Below, piece after piece: positions 1 to 12,000 of a DNA stretch of 64,000 nucleotides. Where the stretch lies: contig NC_092470.1 in NCBI RefSeq assembly GCF_047495875.1, positions 18,526,001 to 18,590,000 on the forward strand, in the 5' to 3' direction. The position numbers and the translations under genes are program-made. Under the pieces are notes generated by a model that saw only the letters and a program-made list of their open reading frames with translations, was not told where the DNA came from and made no database searches. Source of the stretch: Pithys albifrons albifrons (Eukaryota; Chordata; Aves; Passeriformes; Thamnophilidae). The first letter of the stretch is position 1, and every line of letters starts with the position of its first letter.

Positions 1-3000
1 GCGAGACCCACCCAGCGAAGCTGCGCTTCAAGATTTCTGGCTGAGGGCGATTCCTGATGTCACCCCGTGCCCGCCGGGAGCAGCAGAGCCTCCTGCCTTC
101 CTGCTGCTCCTCTCCACACGGGAGGTGAAGAAATGCTGCTCCCAGTCACGTGGCGTTTGTGGCAGGGTGAGGGTTTGTCTCACCGTGGGTTGCTCCACGC
201 GCGCTGGGGAAGGTGCAGAGCGCCGAGCACATCCCTGCACTCCCACGGGGTTAGGAGCTCCAGCAGGGCAGGGTGGGGTGGGAATGAACCTAGGGAAAGG
301 TATCTGCTCCTCCTGAGCAGCCTCAGTCAACTGAAAGTTTGACAAGTGTTCCAGTTCCTCAGAAGATATAAATTGGAATTTCTGAAATTCCCAAAGCAGA
401 GGGAAGCTCAACACCGAGTGTGTGCTTGGTTAGAGAAACCATAAAAACACATCAGTTTTACTTCAACCTATGTGATTATTTTTCTTTTAATTCCATGACT
501 GAGGAATCAGGTTGAAAGTCATTCCACAATAGCTCTCACCAATCCCAAATAACAAATAACAGCTTTCAGGAGTGTTGGCATTACTTTGCATTCTGGTGGG
601 CAGGACACCTTAATGTTGTTGGAAAGGGAGAAGAGAACCTCTTATTAGCCCTTTGTTCCTGCTTTGCAGTCAGCAAACAGCAACCCATGAATGGGAGCAC
701 CAGAACAGAAGAAACAAGAAAACAGTAACTGGTCATGCCCCCAACCTTCACTGCTTTGGGTTCCACAATCCTAAACCACAGATAGTGCCTATGGAAGTAA
801 CAGTGGAAAGGTTTCCCCCCCTCTCCATGCCTTCATCTCCACAACTCCTTTTGATCATATTGAAACTCCCCTTTTCATCCATAACCCTGTGAGATGTGAC
901 CCAGGCAATATCTGGATCCTGTTCAACTATTCCCCCCCAGAGAAAATCGTGAGTTTGTTCATCCAGCTCTTTTTTTTTGTATTACATCTTGCAGGTCTTT
1001 GGTCCCTCCATAAATCTGGGAGTGGTATTCAATAACCTGATGCACCAGAGAAATATTAAACATGAAGGATTATTTCAGAAAAGATTATGGCTTTGCTGGT
1101 GCTTTAAGTGATCTCCAGACTTTCCCACATCTGAACAAACCACTACTGTGAACCAAGCAGAAGATTCAGGGACACTCTGCCAATGAGGAAAGCCTGGAGC
1201 AAGTGATTCATGTATCACTTGGCCAATGCTGTGCCAGCAGTGGAACAGCCAACTGGCAGCAGCACCTTCCTCATGCCCAAACCCACGATTTCTTCACTGT
1301 TATAGTAAATTGCAAAAACCACGTTCGTGTGACTGGAGTAAATGTGGGAAAGTTCCAAAAGAAACAAATGGGAAAACATGTACATGGGTAGCACTTGCCA
1401 CCTATGGAGGAGGCTATTACAAGATTAAAGGTATTACATGGTAAATACCAAGCTAACCATACCCTCTTGATCAAAGTGCCCACTGGCCTTGCAATTACCA
1501 CTGCACTTCCATAGTGCTTATACTTCAGGTACCTTAGATTTGAATGCTGCAAAGGAAAAAAAAAGAAATCAAACAAAGAAAAAAAATCTTAGTTTGTACA
1601 TGTCCATGAGAAAATAAAAATTTCAGAATCTAAGTGTTACTCCTTACTTGCAGCATAACATCTACTCAATTACTGAACAATTAAATATAACTAACTAATA
1701 TAACTAACTATAACCTGGTAATAGGGGCATGGGTTTGACTCAAATAATTATTTCACATACCACAGGAAAATATATAAGTTCTTAAAGAAAACTCGTATTA
1801 CAACAAAACAAGAAAAATTCACTTCTTTCACAAAATGTCACAATTCATCTCCTTCTTTTATAGCCAGTTAAACAGATATAATAAATTACACACAGTGAGT
1901 GTGAGCTTCCCAGTAGTTACATAAGAGGGTTTATAGTATGTGTTAACTTTCTCAGTAGAGAAAACCCTGTTGGCAAATCTCTGAGACAGTAATAAATCTT
2001 AAACTTCCAGAATCAGAGCTGTTGTATGAGGTGGCACCTGAAGGAAGCAGTAGAAAAAAAACCACCAAAACCATCCTCAAACCCCTACAGGTTTCTTTTG
2101 TTTTCCTTCATACAGAGAAAAAACCTGGAATTCATCTGGGGAGCCAAAACATTGTTCCAAATATACTGCCTATTAGATTTTTGCTGATTATCTCAGTGGC
2201 AGACAGTTAATCAAACCTCAGTCATATGTACACATGGAGCAGGAGTGGGAATCAATTTGCTAAAATGCTGATCATTTGGGCTCTGAAGTCTCTTTCCCCC
2301 ACCAGTGGAACCCCTCTGCCTGCCCTCAGGCATTCCTTTAAGATTGAAGTAGAAAACCTTGACATTTCTGTACTTTCAACTCCCCAAGACTCAACAGATA
2401 CCTGAAAATGAATCACTCCAAGCCACACGTTCAAGGACATCATCTCAACTCACAACCTTGTAATCTGTAGTTGAAAAGCTCAGCTCCTCTTCACAGGAAT
2501 TCCTACTTTCTAATATGCCAACCTTTCCCTACATAAAAGGGAGGAAAAGTCTATTTACAATTTCTCAAAAAGCTTTTTCTTCAAGACCTTTCGTACTGGT
2601 ATGACCTGATTCATACCCATATCCTTACTGGCAGAGGTTCACTAAGGAGTGGCTCGTTATTAATTAATTAGTAATGCCATCTGCCCTAATTGAAGACTAG
2701 CTCCCTGATTGTGAACACAGCAGGCATTAAGGTAATAAATATTTATCACACATGAATGCCATTGCAGGGCTAAATTGGGAGGAATTGAACACACAGGCTG
2801 AAATCTTCAGAACTCTTAAATCTTTTGAAATTTTTGTTTCATGACTTGGTACCCAGGAAATTTAGTCAGAATTGGAAAACTCAGTACTTTGACAATCTGG
2901 GCTTTAATAATAGTAAGATGACAACTGGATAAAGAGAGGAAGTCAGGAGCAATGTTGAAAGAACAAAGTGAAATGAAGGAACACTAACACTGCTGCTGAT

Positions 3001-4220
3001 CCAAGGTGCCACAGGCTTTGGATACGCCTTAGGAAAAGAGCTCCAGGAAAAGACATTCCCTGGGGACTGCCTTCTAACCAACTTCTCTCACACACTCAGC
3101 TATTGAGGGACAGGAACACCACAATTATGCTCTTCTCTCTTTCAAGTTCCCAACTCTTGGCTGTATTCCACTGAAATCCTGAACACGCAGCTGTCAATCA
3201 GCCTCCTGGACAGGAAGCACCAACCCTCTCACACCCAGGGGCACAGATGTCCGTGTGACTTGGTTAGTCTTGATGCAAAACCTGCTCTGTTTTGTCTTCC
3301 AATTGTCCTTGGTGAGGAGGATTTCCCCTCCATTTACCATCAGCTTCTCCATACCTGTCAAATCCCCCTTTCCAGTCACCAGAAACACCAGAGCAATTCA
3401 AATACAAATTGCAGAGCTATGGAAGGTACTTGCACTAAGTTTGTTCCAATATGTTTGAAAAGGTAAATTCGGCAAGAAGAGTAACTTGGGTGCTCACAAA
3501 GCAACAAGTGTACCTAAGGACTGATTTCTGTAATTCACCTTTCCACTCCAGATACAGCACCCCAAATTCCTCCAAATAACACTCCTGTCTTCAGAGTAAC
3601 AAACACAATCTTCTGGCTGCAACACTGAGAGATTTAACAATTAATCCAATCAATTCAGAGCTTCTTAATTCATTTCCAAGAGTCCCAGTAACACGGAATT
3701 AAAAAACATGCCTTGTTGATCCTTGGAGCTGGAAGCACTGGTTTAACAACTGCATCAAAACAAACCTCAACAATTTGTAACAGTTGCAGGGAAACAATGC
3801 TGCAAACATTGGATTACGTTACTGGGAGCCTCCTGGAGCATCAATCTTTATCCACCCACAGAGGACACAAAATAAAGGCATTTGCTCGGTGAAACTGAAA
3901 GGCAATTCCTCTGATGCTTCACACCCAGCAACTCCCACCTCTCATCAGCTCCTAATTGACAAACACAGGAAACAGGGGCATGATGCAGGTCAGTAATTTC
4001 AGCTGAGGTGAAGAAACACTCCTTTGGAGGGACCAATGCTCTGTTGAAGGTGACCAAGTACTGGGCTTTCTCTCGAGGTATGATAGATAATTTAAAAATA
4101 AAATGGGTCTAGTTTTACATTTGCTGCCCAATGGATTTTTGCCTGACTCTCACAGCAGCTGGAGTGGTGTCAGCATGAAGAGAACACCATTTCATACACA
4201 AGTTTCTGAAGAGTATAAAT
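1..4220. other. Intergenic sequence left of LINS1
   Basis: No exon or recognised repeat could be supported here. The first 320 bases are richer in G+C and CpG than the AT-rich sequence after them. In mammals the next gene beyond LINS1 is CERS3 on the same strand, so its promoter could lie near or beyond this edge, but no CERS3 coding sequence is visible. Open frames in this stretch are short and have no recognisable product. Confidence 0.5.
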
Positions 4221-4503
4221 AGAATCATAGAATTGATTGGGTTGGAAAAGATCTCCGAGATCATCAAGTCCAACCCTGGGTCCAACTCCAGTCCCTTTAC
4301 CAGATCATGGCACTCAGTGCCACGGCCAAGCTCAGGTTAAAAACCTCCAGGGATGGTGAATCCACCCCCTCTCTGGACAGCCCATTCCAATGCCTGAGCA
4401 CTCTCTCTGCAAAGAATTTTTTTCTGCTCTCCAACTTCAGTTTCCCCTGGCAGAGCTTGAGCCCATCGTGCCCCCTTGTCCTATTGCTGAGTGCCTGGGG
4501 CTA
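4221..4503 (-). mobile_element. CR1 LINE 3'-end fragment
   Basis: Read on the plus strand it starts with the reverse complement of the usual avian CR1 tail (agaatcatagaattgattgg, then 'gttggaaaag...gatcatcaagtccaaccc'). It continues through the shared 'cagatcatggcactcagtgcca' and 'cagcccattccaatgcctgag' blocks seen in the other CR1 copies of this window. It is a 5'-truncated copy of about 280 bp with no usable reverse transcriptase frame. Confidence 0.9.
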
Positions 4504-5335
4504 TCAAGGAAGCCAAGCACTGGAGGGAAGTTTCCAGAAGGCACTCATTTCTGTTTCAGAGATGTTTCTGAGCCAAGCCCATGTCCATGCCTGATGCTGA
4601 GCTGGTGACAGTAAAACACTGCCATGCACTGCTGGCTCCTAAAGAGGCTGCAGAGGGACCAGGTGGCCTGAAAGAATTCAACAAAATACATCAAGAATTT
4701 ACAAACTCATTTGGAAAACTATGAAGGAAAATACACAAGGAGCAACACAGTAATGACCACAATATTTTCACTCCTACTGACACTGAAAGGCTGTGGTAAG
4801 TCCCTGATAGTGACTTCAGACACCAGCCCAGACTGACTTCAGAAGGACAAACAAGGCTTATCCTTGCAGTGATAAACCAGGGAACAACCAAAGCTCCTTA
4901 TTCCCAGTTTACAAGGGTATTTTAAGTATAGCAATTCCCAACGTTGGTTTTTAGTCTTGTACTACAGGATTAAAACTTGTATTACAAGTCTTAAAAGTAG
5001 AGTGGAAAGCAGCCATAAAAATATTGGAGAAAGTCCAGTTTGAAGAACCACAACCTGGATGCAGCTGTAACTGCAATCAAGCTCTAGAAGCATTCAAGAT
5101 AAAAGTACTTTTTTTAAAAAGCACATCCTGTAACTTGTGGTGCTCAGGGCTTACCTCCTTAAAGCATTAATTTATTCTACTGATGTTGAAGGGGAGCTCC
5201 TCAAAACAACTGCATAAATGGGGACTGTGCACATTTCAGGGTAAATCCTCAGACAAAAAACTGTCTCCACACAGGTTACCTGATTTGTTGTGTCCTGCTT
5301 TGAGAGAATACAAGAAAAGTTGATAGATATCAATA
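4504..5335. other. Intergenic, nothing recognised
   Basis: Sequence of ordinary composition between a CR1 fragment and a SINE. No conserved exon, RNA gene or repeat was recognised. Confidence 0.4.
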
Positions 5336-5480
5336 TCACAGAATCCCAGACTATTCTGTGTTGGAAGGACCCACAAGGATCATTGAGTTCAACTCTTAAG
5401 TCAATGGCCCACACAGGGGATTGAACCCATGACCTTGGCATTGTTACAGCCAAGTTTTAACCAACTGAGCTGATCCAAAG
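5336..5480 (-). mobile_element. tRNA-Ile-derived SINE with CR1-like tail (TguSINE1-like)
   Basis: The minus-strand reading begins with a pol III A-box-like stretch (gctcagttggttaaaac) and has a B-box-like ggttcaatcc about 40 bases later, as in a tRNA-Ile head. It then passes into 'gagttgaactcaatgatcc' and ends 'ggattctgtg', the CR1-type tail that CR1 reverse transcriptase recognises. This head-plus-tail structure matches the passerine SINE known as TguSINE1. The family name is from memory; the structure is visible directly. Confidence 0.85.
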
Positions 5481-7632
5481 GTAAGGCACAATCTCCTGGT
5501 AATCAATTACCTAATTCCTGGTAATGGGTTCTTGCAGCTCTAGCAAATGAAGTAACAGCTCTGCCTAAAAATTTTAGGTTGTAAAAAAACCCCAACCAAA
5601 CCCAACCACTCCACCTGATGTCCTCACCAATGGATTAAAACACAAATTCTTTTGCAAGGTGCTTTCTTTGTGCTTGGCTTTTTGGATACAGCCACAGAAC
5701 TAATACCCACCTTGATGGTTCACACCCATTTTGTGTACAATTAAAAAAGTTTGACTCATATTAATTTAACTCCTACAGTTCATAAATGGTAAAATAAGGT
5801 ATCTGGTTGCCAGATACAAACTACATTTACCCACTTCCACAACTAAAACATCCAGAGAAGAAAAACAATGGCTTTCTGAGAAGGGAAACACGTGGGAATC
5901 ATCACTACTAATAACCAACTGGGCACACAAACAGCCTGTAAGTATTAAATACAGTTGGATTGCAATTGGATTTGCTGTATTTAAAAAAATCAAATTATGG
6001 CCCCTACATTTCTTGCTCAATTCTACACACTATTCTGAGATGTCTAAACGTTTACTTTAAACAAGTTTAGATAGTTGTAGTAATCCCTGACAAAGAAAAA
6101 GATCAGGATTTATCCAAAATTACCTCACCATTCTACCCTTCCCACCCAGCTTGTCCTATCAGTGTCTGAGAAATAGTTGCAATTTAGATAATTCCAACTG
6201 GGAAAGTATTGACCAAGAAATGCTGAACAATACTTTGTTCAGTGAAAACAATGGAATTACTCAGCTTAAATAAACTAGTCAGCAAAGGCCAGCTTAGAAA
6301 ACAGTGAGGATAGTGGAAATCATTTCACTGCAATGTAAGTACCTGCCTACTTTTAAAATTGTGATCTTGAGAAACACTTGCTCAACCACCTTGCCAAAGG
6401 CACTTCCCATGTTTGAACTGAAAAGTTCCCAAATGTCTGGAGTTGCATCTTTGAACACACCTAGAGGGATTTTAGTCCTGACAGAAATGAGCAACTCAGC
6501 ATCCAGAGCACAAGTGAGTTCAGAGTGAAGAGAAGCCAGGCATGTTTCTGCCCTGGGCAACTCCAAGGTTAGCTCTTAACCAAGGTATGAATGTGAAGGA
6601 TTCCATTCCTTGACATTCCCACCCACTCCTCTGCACAAGAGACACCTCAAGAAGAAACCAAAGGACAGTGAACACACAGGATATTCCCATCTCCTTTGTG
6701 CCAGTGAGGAGGATCCCTCCTTCCATCCACCTGCCAAGGGATTACCCCTGTCATCCTCGAGAGCACTGTCATTTCCAGCTACATTAGCCCATAAGCTGCT
6801 TCACCCAGTTTTCTCCTCCTGCCAGAAGTCCTGATTCACCAGTTCAGAGCTCGGGACTAATCTAGAAGATGCTCACAGAGATTTGGGTGTCAGAGTCACC
6901 TGCCACAGACTGTCTTACCTCAGTATTATTTTAACACTAGATTACTACTTAAAGGGAAGAGATTATACTTGGTTCTCAATCAGAACAGAACACCTACCTT
7001 CAAGAGAAGATCCTAGAAGGAAAACTGCTCCTCACAGTCCTGCTGAGGTCTGAGATTTTTCCAGAATTCCTGTTGTCAGCACTTTCCCACTGCCCAACCC
7101 TTGCAGGATCACTACAAGCTGCACTTTAAATGTACCAACACGAGGTGCCTTCCTGTTAAGTGCACACGCTGTGCTGCATCCTCTTCTCAACTCACTCCCC
7201 CCAGGCAAACTGTCAGACATTTACTTTTCAGGTTATTCAAATTACATCTAATAAAAAAAGATATAGTTTAGTATCTTCAATATCCACCCCATTGCACTGA
7301 AGTCACTTAATTTTAATTATCTTTCTGATTTAACAAATTTATTAGGTATACATTCTATACTTACATGAAATGCACAATGGATGTGAGAAATTCTGTTGGA
7401 ATTTCACTTTTGTATTACCTAAGACTAATTTAAGATATAATCCTCCTCTAAAGCATTCCATAAATAGATGATTTATGTATTAGTTTCACATCTACCTTTT
7501 CTTTTAATTAAAATAATATGCACATCTGAAGGTGCACTTAGAGCCAAGCACTGATGCTCAACACACAGTATAAGCACCAACACTGTCCTCAACTACAATA
7601 TTTTATTAACTCAACCTCTAAGCAGTCAAGAC
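5481..7632. other. Intergenic, nothing recognised
   Basis: AT-rich sequence between two SINEs. Several open frames of 60-90 codons occur on both strands, but none shows a domain, splice context or codon pattern that supports a gene. Confidence 0.4.
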
Positions 7633-7777
7633 CCTGGATTAGCTCACGTGGTTAGAGAATGGTGCTAAGAACAGCAAGGCTGTGGGTCTGATGCCTGTCC
7701 AGGCCACTCATGGAAGAGTTGGACTTGATGATCCTCATGGATCCTTTCCAACTGAGAATATTCCCTGAGTCTGTGAA
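7633..7777 (+). mobile_element. tRNA-derived SINE with CR1-like tail (TguSINE1-like), degraded
   Basis: This is the same family as the SINE at 5336-5480, in the opposite orientation. The A-box region reads gctcacgtggttagag, and the head continues 'aatggtgctaagaacagcaa'. The B box is mutated (ggtctgatgcc instead of ggttcaatcc), so pol III activity is unlikely. The tail 'gagttggacttgatgatcc...tccaactgagaatattc' is CR1-like and ends near 'ctgagtctgtga'. Confidence 0.85.
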
Positions 7778-7910
7778 GTGTTGCATTAACTCCACCCTGT
7801 AGCCCATAAACCACTACCAGTCTGGCAATGAATTCATGAATAGCACAACATTAGGTATAATTGACAATACTTAAAGTATCATGTATTTTTATATGCTTTC
7901 ACATAAGCCA

Positions 7911-7916
7911 TTTATT
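7911..7916 (-). terminator. LINS1: Candidate LINS1 poly(A) signal
   Basis: TTTATT on the plus strand is AATAAA on the minus strand. It lies about 265 bases downstream of the LINS1 stop codon and is the first canonical hexamer in that direction. A second TTTATT near 7604 is an alternative. Actual use cannot be decided from the sequence. Confidence 0.4.
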
Positions 7917-8180
7917 ATTGAATTTTGAATACCTAACAATTAATCTTTATATACTGTACACTGATATACATCCCATGAATATGCCCAGGACTGAGATCAT
8001 GGATCATAAAACACTGGATGCAATTGCAGATTTTTAAGGTGTCAACCAAAAACATGGTATCCTGCCTGAGGTTAAATACACTGACTTGTGCAAGAGGCAC
8101 AAGCTTTAGAAGTCATTAATCTCATGGAAATGTTCCCTGATGCACTAGTTAAAAAAACCCCAACACCAGAACACTCTGCA

Positions 8181-9078
8181 TTATTGTGGATTCATGTTTT
8201 TGCTCATCTTCTCAACGTGGCTCAGCAGTTTCAACAACGCACTTGGATTATATGGGAAAAGATTTCTTCTCTGCAACCTAGAAATAGCTTTTTGCAGCTC
8301 TTCCAAACACTTGGTTGATTTATAAAGCATTATTCTCAGGGGAACGATGTTATCCAAAGGTGTTACACAAGTCCAGCAGGATGAGGTGTGAGATCCCTCC
8401 TGTTTCAGTGGCAACACTTCAGAGGTGCAACCATTCTGGTTATCATCCATGTCGCTGCAACCAGTTTCCCTTCCTGTCTCACCCCCACTGTTTGAAGGCA
8501 CCTGCTTTGTGTTTGCCAAGCACTCTCCTCCATCTGATTCCACCTCCGAGTCTTCTGAGCTGGCATAATTAACGAGGCTTTGAAGGGAGCCCAGCAGAGC
8601 TGTGTTATCAGTGCCCACCAGCGGGTCAGACTCGTTCAGCTCCGCAGCTTCGTCACCGCCTCGCTCAGCTGCAAACAGGGAGCAGCTGGGACAGGGAGCC
8701 AGAGACACTGCACTCTGCACTCCTGGGTCACAGTGGGTGCTTTGCAAACCCTCCTCAGTCACACAGCTTTGCTTCCCTTGATGGGCTGGCTTGGCAGGAC
8801 ACAGGGAGTGAGAAGGGCCTTGCTTGGTACCAAAATGGTTACAGACATCTACAAACTGATGCCACTCTCTGCCAAGAAGCTTTAAGTACCTCACCAAGTA
8901 CTCCAGAAAGCAAGTTTCTGATGAAATCAAAAAATCTAGAAGTACTGTGGAATCAAAAGCAATCTTTTCCAGAAAAAATAAGAAAATACAGTGTGGGTTA
9001 TATCCACCTGCATGTGTAAGGAAGTTCCAGGAGTCCTCCTCTCTCCGGCCTGAGTTATCAGCAGCATCTTGTCGTAAC
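8181..9078 (-). CDS. LINS1: LINS1 exon 7, last coding exon
   Basis: An 898-nt terminal exon with acceptor gctttccag, completing the Arg codon from exon 6. It encodes the Lines C-terminal domain (GGYNPHCIFLFFLEKIAFDS and following). After that comes an acidic serine-rich variable segment (NYASSEDSEVESDGGECLAN) and the conserved C-terminal helix LFPYNPSALLKLLSHVEK. The stop codon TAA is at 8183-8181. Confidence 0.96.
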
Positions 9079-12000
9079 CTGGAAAGCAAGTCAGGAAATA
9101 CTCAATTCAATGGAAGTCTACAAGGGTTTTTTAATAAACAGCTGTGTCCAGGAGATGGTATTCTTGCTTTTTTTAAAGTTTGTTAATAAGTAAAAACTTT
9201 AGCAGTTTCTATATCTGAATGAGAAGAAATGAAGGCACGTGGGGCTTGGAGATCAGACAGGTCATGAAGACAAAGCACTTAAACAGGGCTTGGAGGGCAC
9301 TCCTCCTTAGGAAACCTTCTGGAATAAACCAAGTTATTTACAACACATCAACTATGTTTTAATATAAAATAAAAAATATTTTTGTTAACCTGAACACTTC
9401 CAGGATGTTAAGCACAGAGGAAGAGTGCCCTGCTTTTAGTTAACTGTCTAAGAAGGGTTGTGTGTCTCTGTTACTTCCAAATCTTCACATTTGAAGCTCA
9501 AGAGGCTTGTATAAATTAGGATAATATCTTGTATGGTCATTTAAACAACAATGAAGCAGGGAATGTCCAGGACAACCCCATGAAAAGCACATCTCAGCTG
9601 TTAGCAGGAAGTTTTTATCAATAGTTAGAATTCCCATGGGCCCAATCCTTGAAGCTTTGTCAGAAGTACCTGAATTCCTGAAGTTTAACAGCCCATCCTT
9701 GTCTAACTCTGTGCTGTAAGAAACCAGTCTTGCTTTTTATCTGTCTAACCACTATTTTAGGCATGAAGTCAATTACCCTCAATTACAGGATATGATAAAG
9801 TATTTAGTAAGAAACTGTTTCACAACTCCCCTGTTTCAATCCAAAAAAAGACTTAAACAATTATCAGCTCTGACATCACACATTATTACATTGTCCTGGG
9901 GTTTGGGAGTTTTAAATTATTAAAAACAATTTTTTATTTCTACAAAATTAACCCATGGGAATGCTATTTATATTACAACAGCCTCAGCAAACTACGATTC
10001 TTCACAGTTTAGTCAACAAAAAAGTGCACTAACCTATCAAATTTTAAGTAAATGAGTAATAAAGCTTTAGCAGCTTCCCACATGTCATCATCCTGCTCTA
10101 TGAAAACCAAGGAGAGCCATTCACAGTGATGCACAGCTGGGGGGGACTGTGGGGAAGGCTGGAGGTGACTCCTCCAGAATTCCAACAGCTGGGACATGGA
10201 ACTCTCGAAGTCTCCTGAAAAAAAAGAAGTAACAGTGAATTTGGCTTTATGTTTATCATTGCCAAACAACATACACTTTTTATTTTCTAGATTAACAGTG
10301 CCTAACAGATCATGAATGCATTTATCTTTCCTTAGCTCAACTCATTTGACACAGCATGAAATTTTCTAGATTAGTTCTTGCCATTGTAGTGCAGTAACTT
10401 ACTCATAAAAATAACAATGGAACCATCACACAGAGACTCCCTTAAGTTCAAAAACTGACATCTTCGGTACTAATCATGTTCTACACCCTGGTACTGACAG
10501 CAGGTTTTGATGGAACACAGCACATTCAAAGTTTAGAAAACAGGAAAATTTCCTGCAACACTGAAATCCATTTTACTTACCCCATCCCCACGTGATTTTC
10601 CTTAATATTTGACTTTAAGATTTGCTTTTCTTCCTAGCAAATAACAGGAACATCAAATTATCTTTGTTACTATTCAGACTGGAACTCTTCCCTATAAATC
10701 AAAGCTATCTGGAAAAGACTCTCAAAATTGAAATGAATTAAAGTTAAGCCACTTTAATTCATTTTAATAAAAAAGGAGATCAACCAGCTTCCCGGAAGGG
10801 AAGTCTCCATATTAAAGCATTTTGGTGCTTGTTTTAACCACTTCATTTAATGTCACTAAAATAAAAGCACCATTCCCTTTCTACTTGAAATTCCTCTTGA
10901 CAGCTGGGATATTTGAGTCTAATTAAAGAACTGATTTTTGTGTCATAAATCTGGAAAAGAAAGGAGTTTTTTCTCTTTGAGAATGAATTTCACAGAGACA
11001 TCTAAAATAGATATAACCTACATTTTTTCTTTTCACTTGTTCTTAGACAATCTCAGTCTCTCTGCATTTTTCAGAAGGTGGATCACAAGTAAAACATTCC
11101 TTACAAATACCTAAAAAACTTTAGGAATGCAACTGGCATCACAAATATAACATCTTCCACATCAGCAAAATGTGTCAGAAACTGTCTCACTGAAGTCTGT
11201 GGCTCTTGTGCACAGATCAATTAAAAATTGATTTTAAGCTTGCTACATAGTGTAGAACTGTAGAAAGTAAAACAACACATCTAGAACGTCTATGAAAATG
11301 CCTCAGTGTATTTAAAATTGCATCCTTGTTTAAAAATATAATTTTTTTTGCCACATAATAAATAAAAATAGGAGTGCAGCTTCTCACTTGCACCTGAGTA
11401 GAAACAGTGCTCCAGAACTGAAGGGAACTGACCCTGCCTTTCCATCTCTCCCATGGAGCCTGTAATCCAGGGACAGCATTCCCTGCCCCCCGGTGCTGCC
11501 CCCTGGCACTGCCCAGCACAGCAGCCAGGCCTGCCCTGCTCCCAGCCCAATCCCTCTGCCCAGGGAGGCAGGAATGAGAGGTGTGCCCACACCTGGTAAT
11601 TGAAGGGACCAGACCCACAGGTCAGGGGGAAGAACACAACCACTCTACATCAAGAAGGATGTGGACCTGTTGGAGCAAGCCCAGAGGATGCCACAGAGTT
11701 GCTCCAAGGGCTGGAACTCCTCTGCTCTGGAGCCAGGCTGGGAGAGCTGGGGGGGTTCAGCTGGAAAGCTCAGAGTCCCTTCCAGTGCCTAAGGAGAGCT
11801 GGAGAGGGCTTTGGACAAGGGCTTGGAGGGATAGAACAAGTGGGAATGGTTTCCCACTGCCACAGGGCAGGGGTAGACAAGATATCAGGGAGAAACTCTT
11901 CCCTACAAGGGTGGTGAGACACCAACACAGGTTGCCCAGAGAAACTGTGGCTCCCCCATCCCTGGAAGTGTCTGAGGCCAGGCTGGACAGAGCTTGGAGC

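Noticed and set aside
5410..5478. Possible tRNA-Ile gene
   Set aside because: The A- and B-box matches are followed by a CR1-like tail and the cloverleaf is not intact; it is a SINE head.
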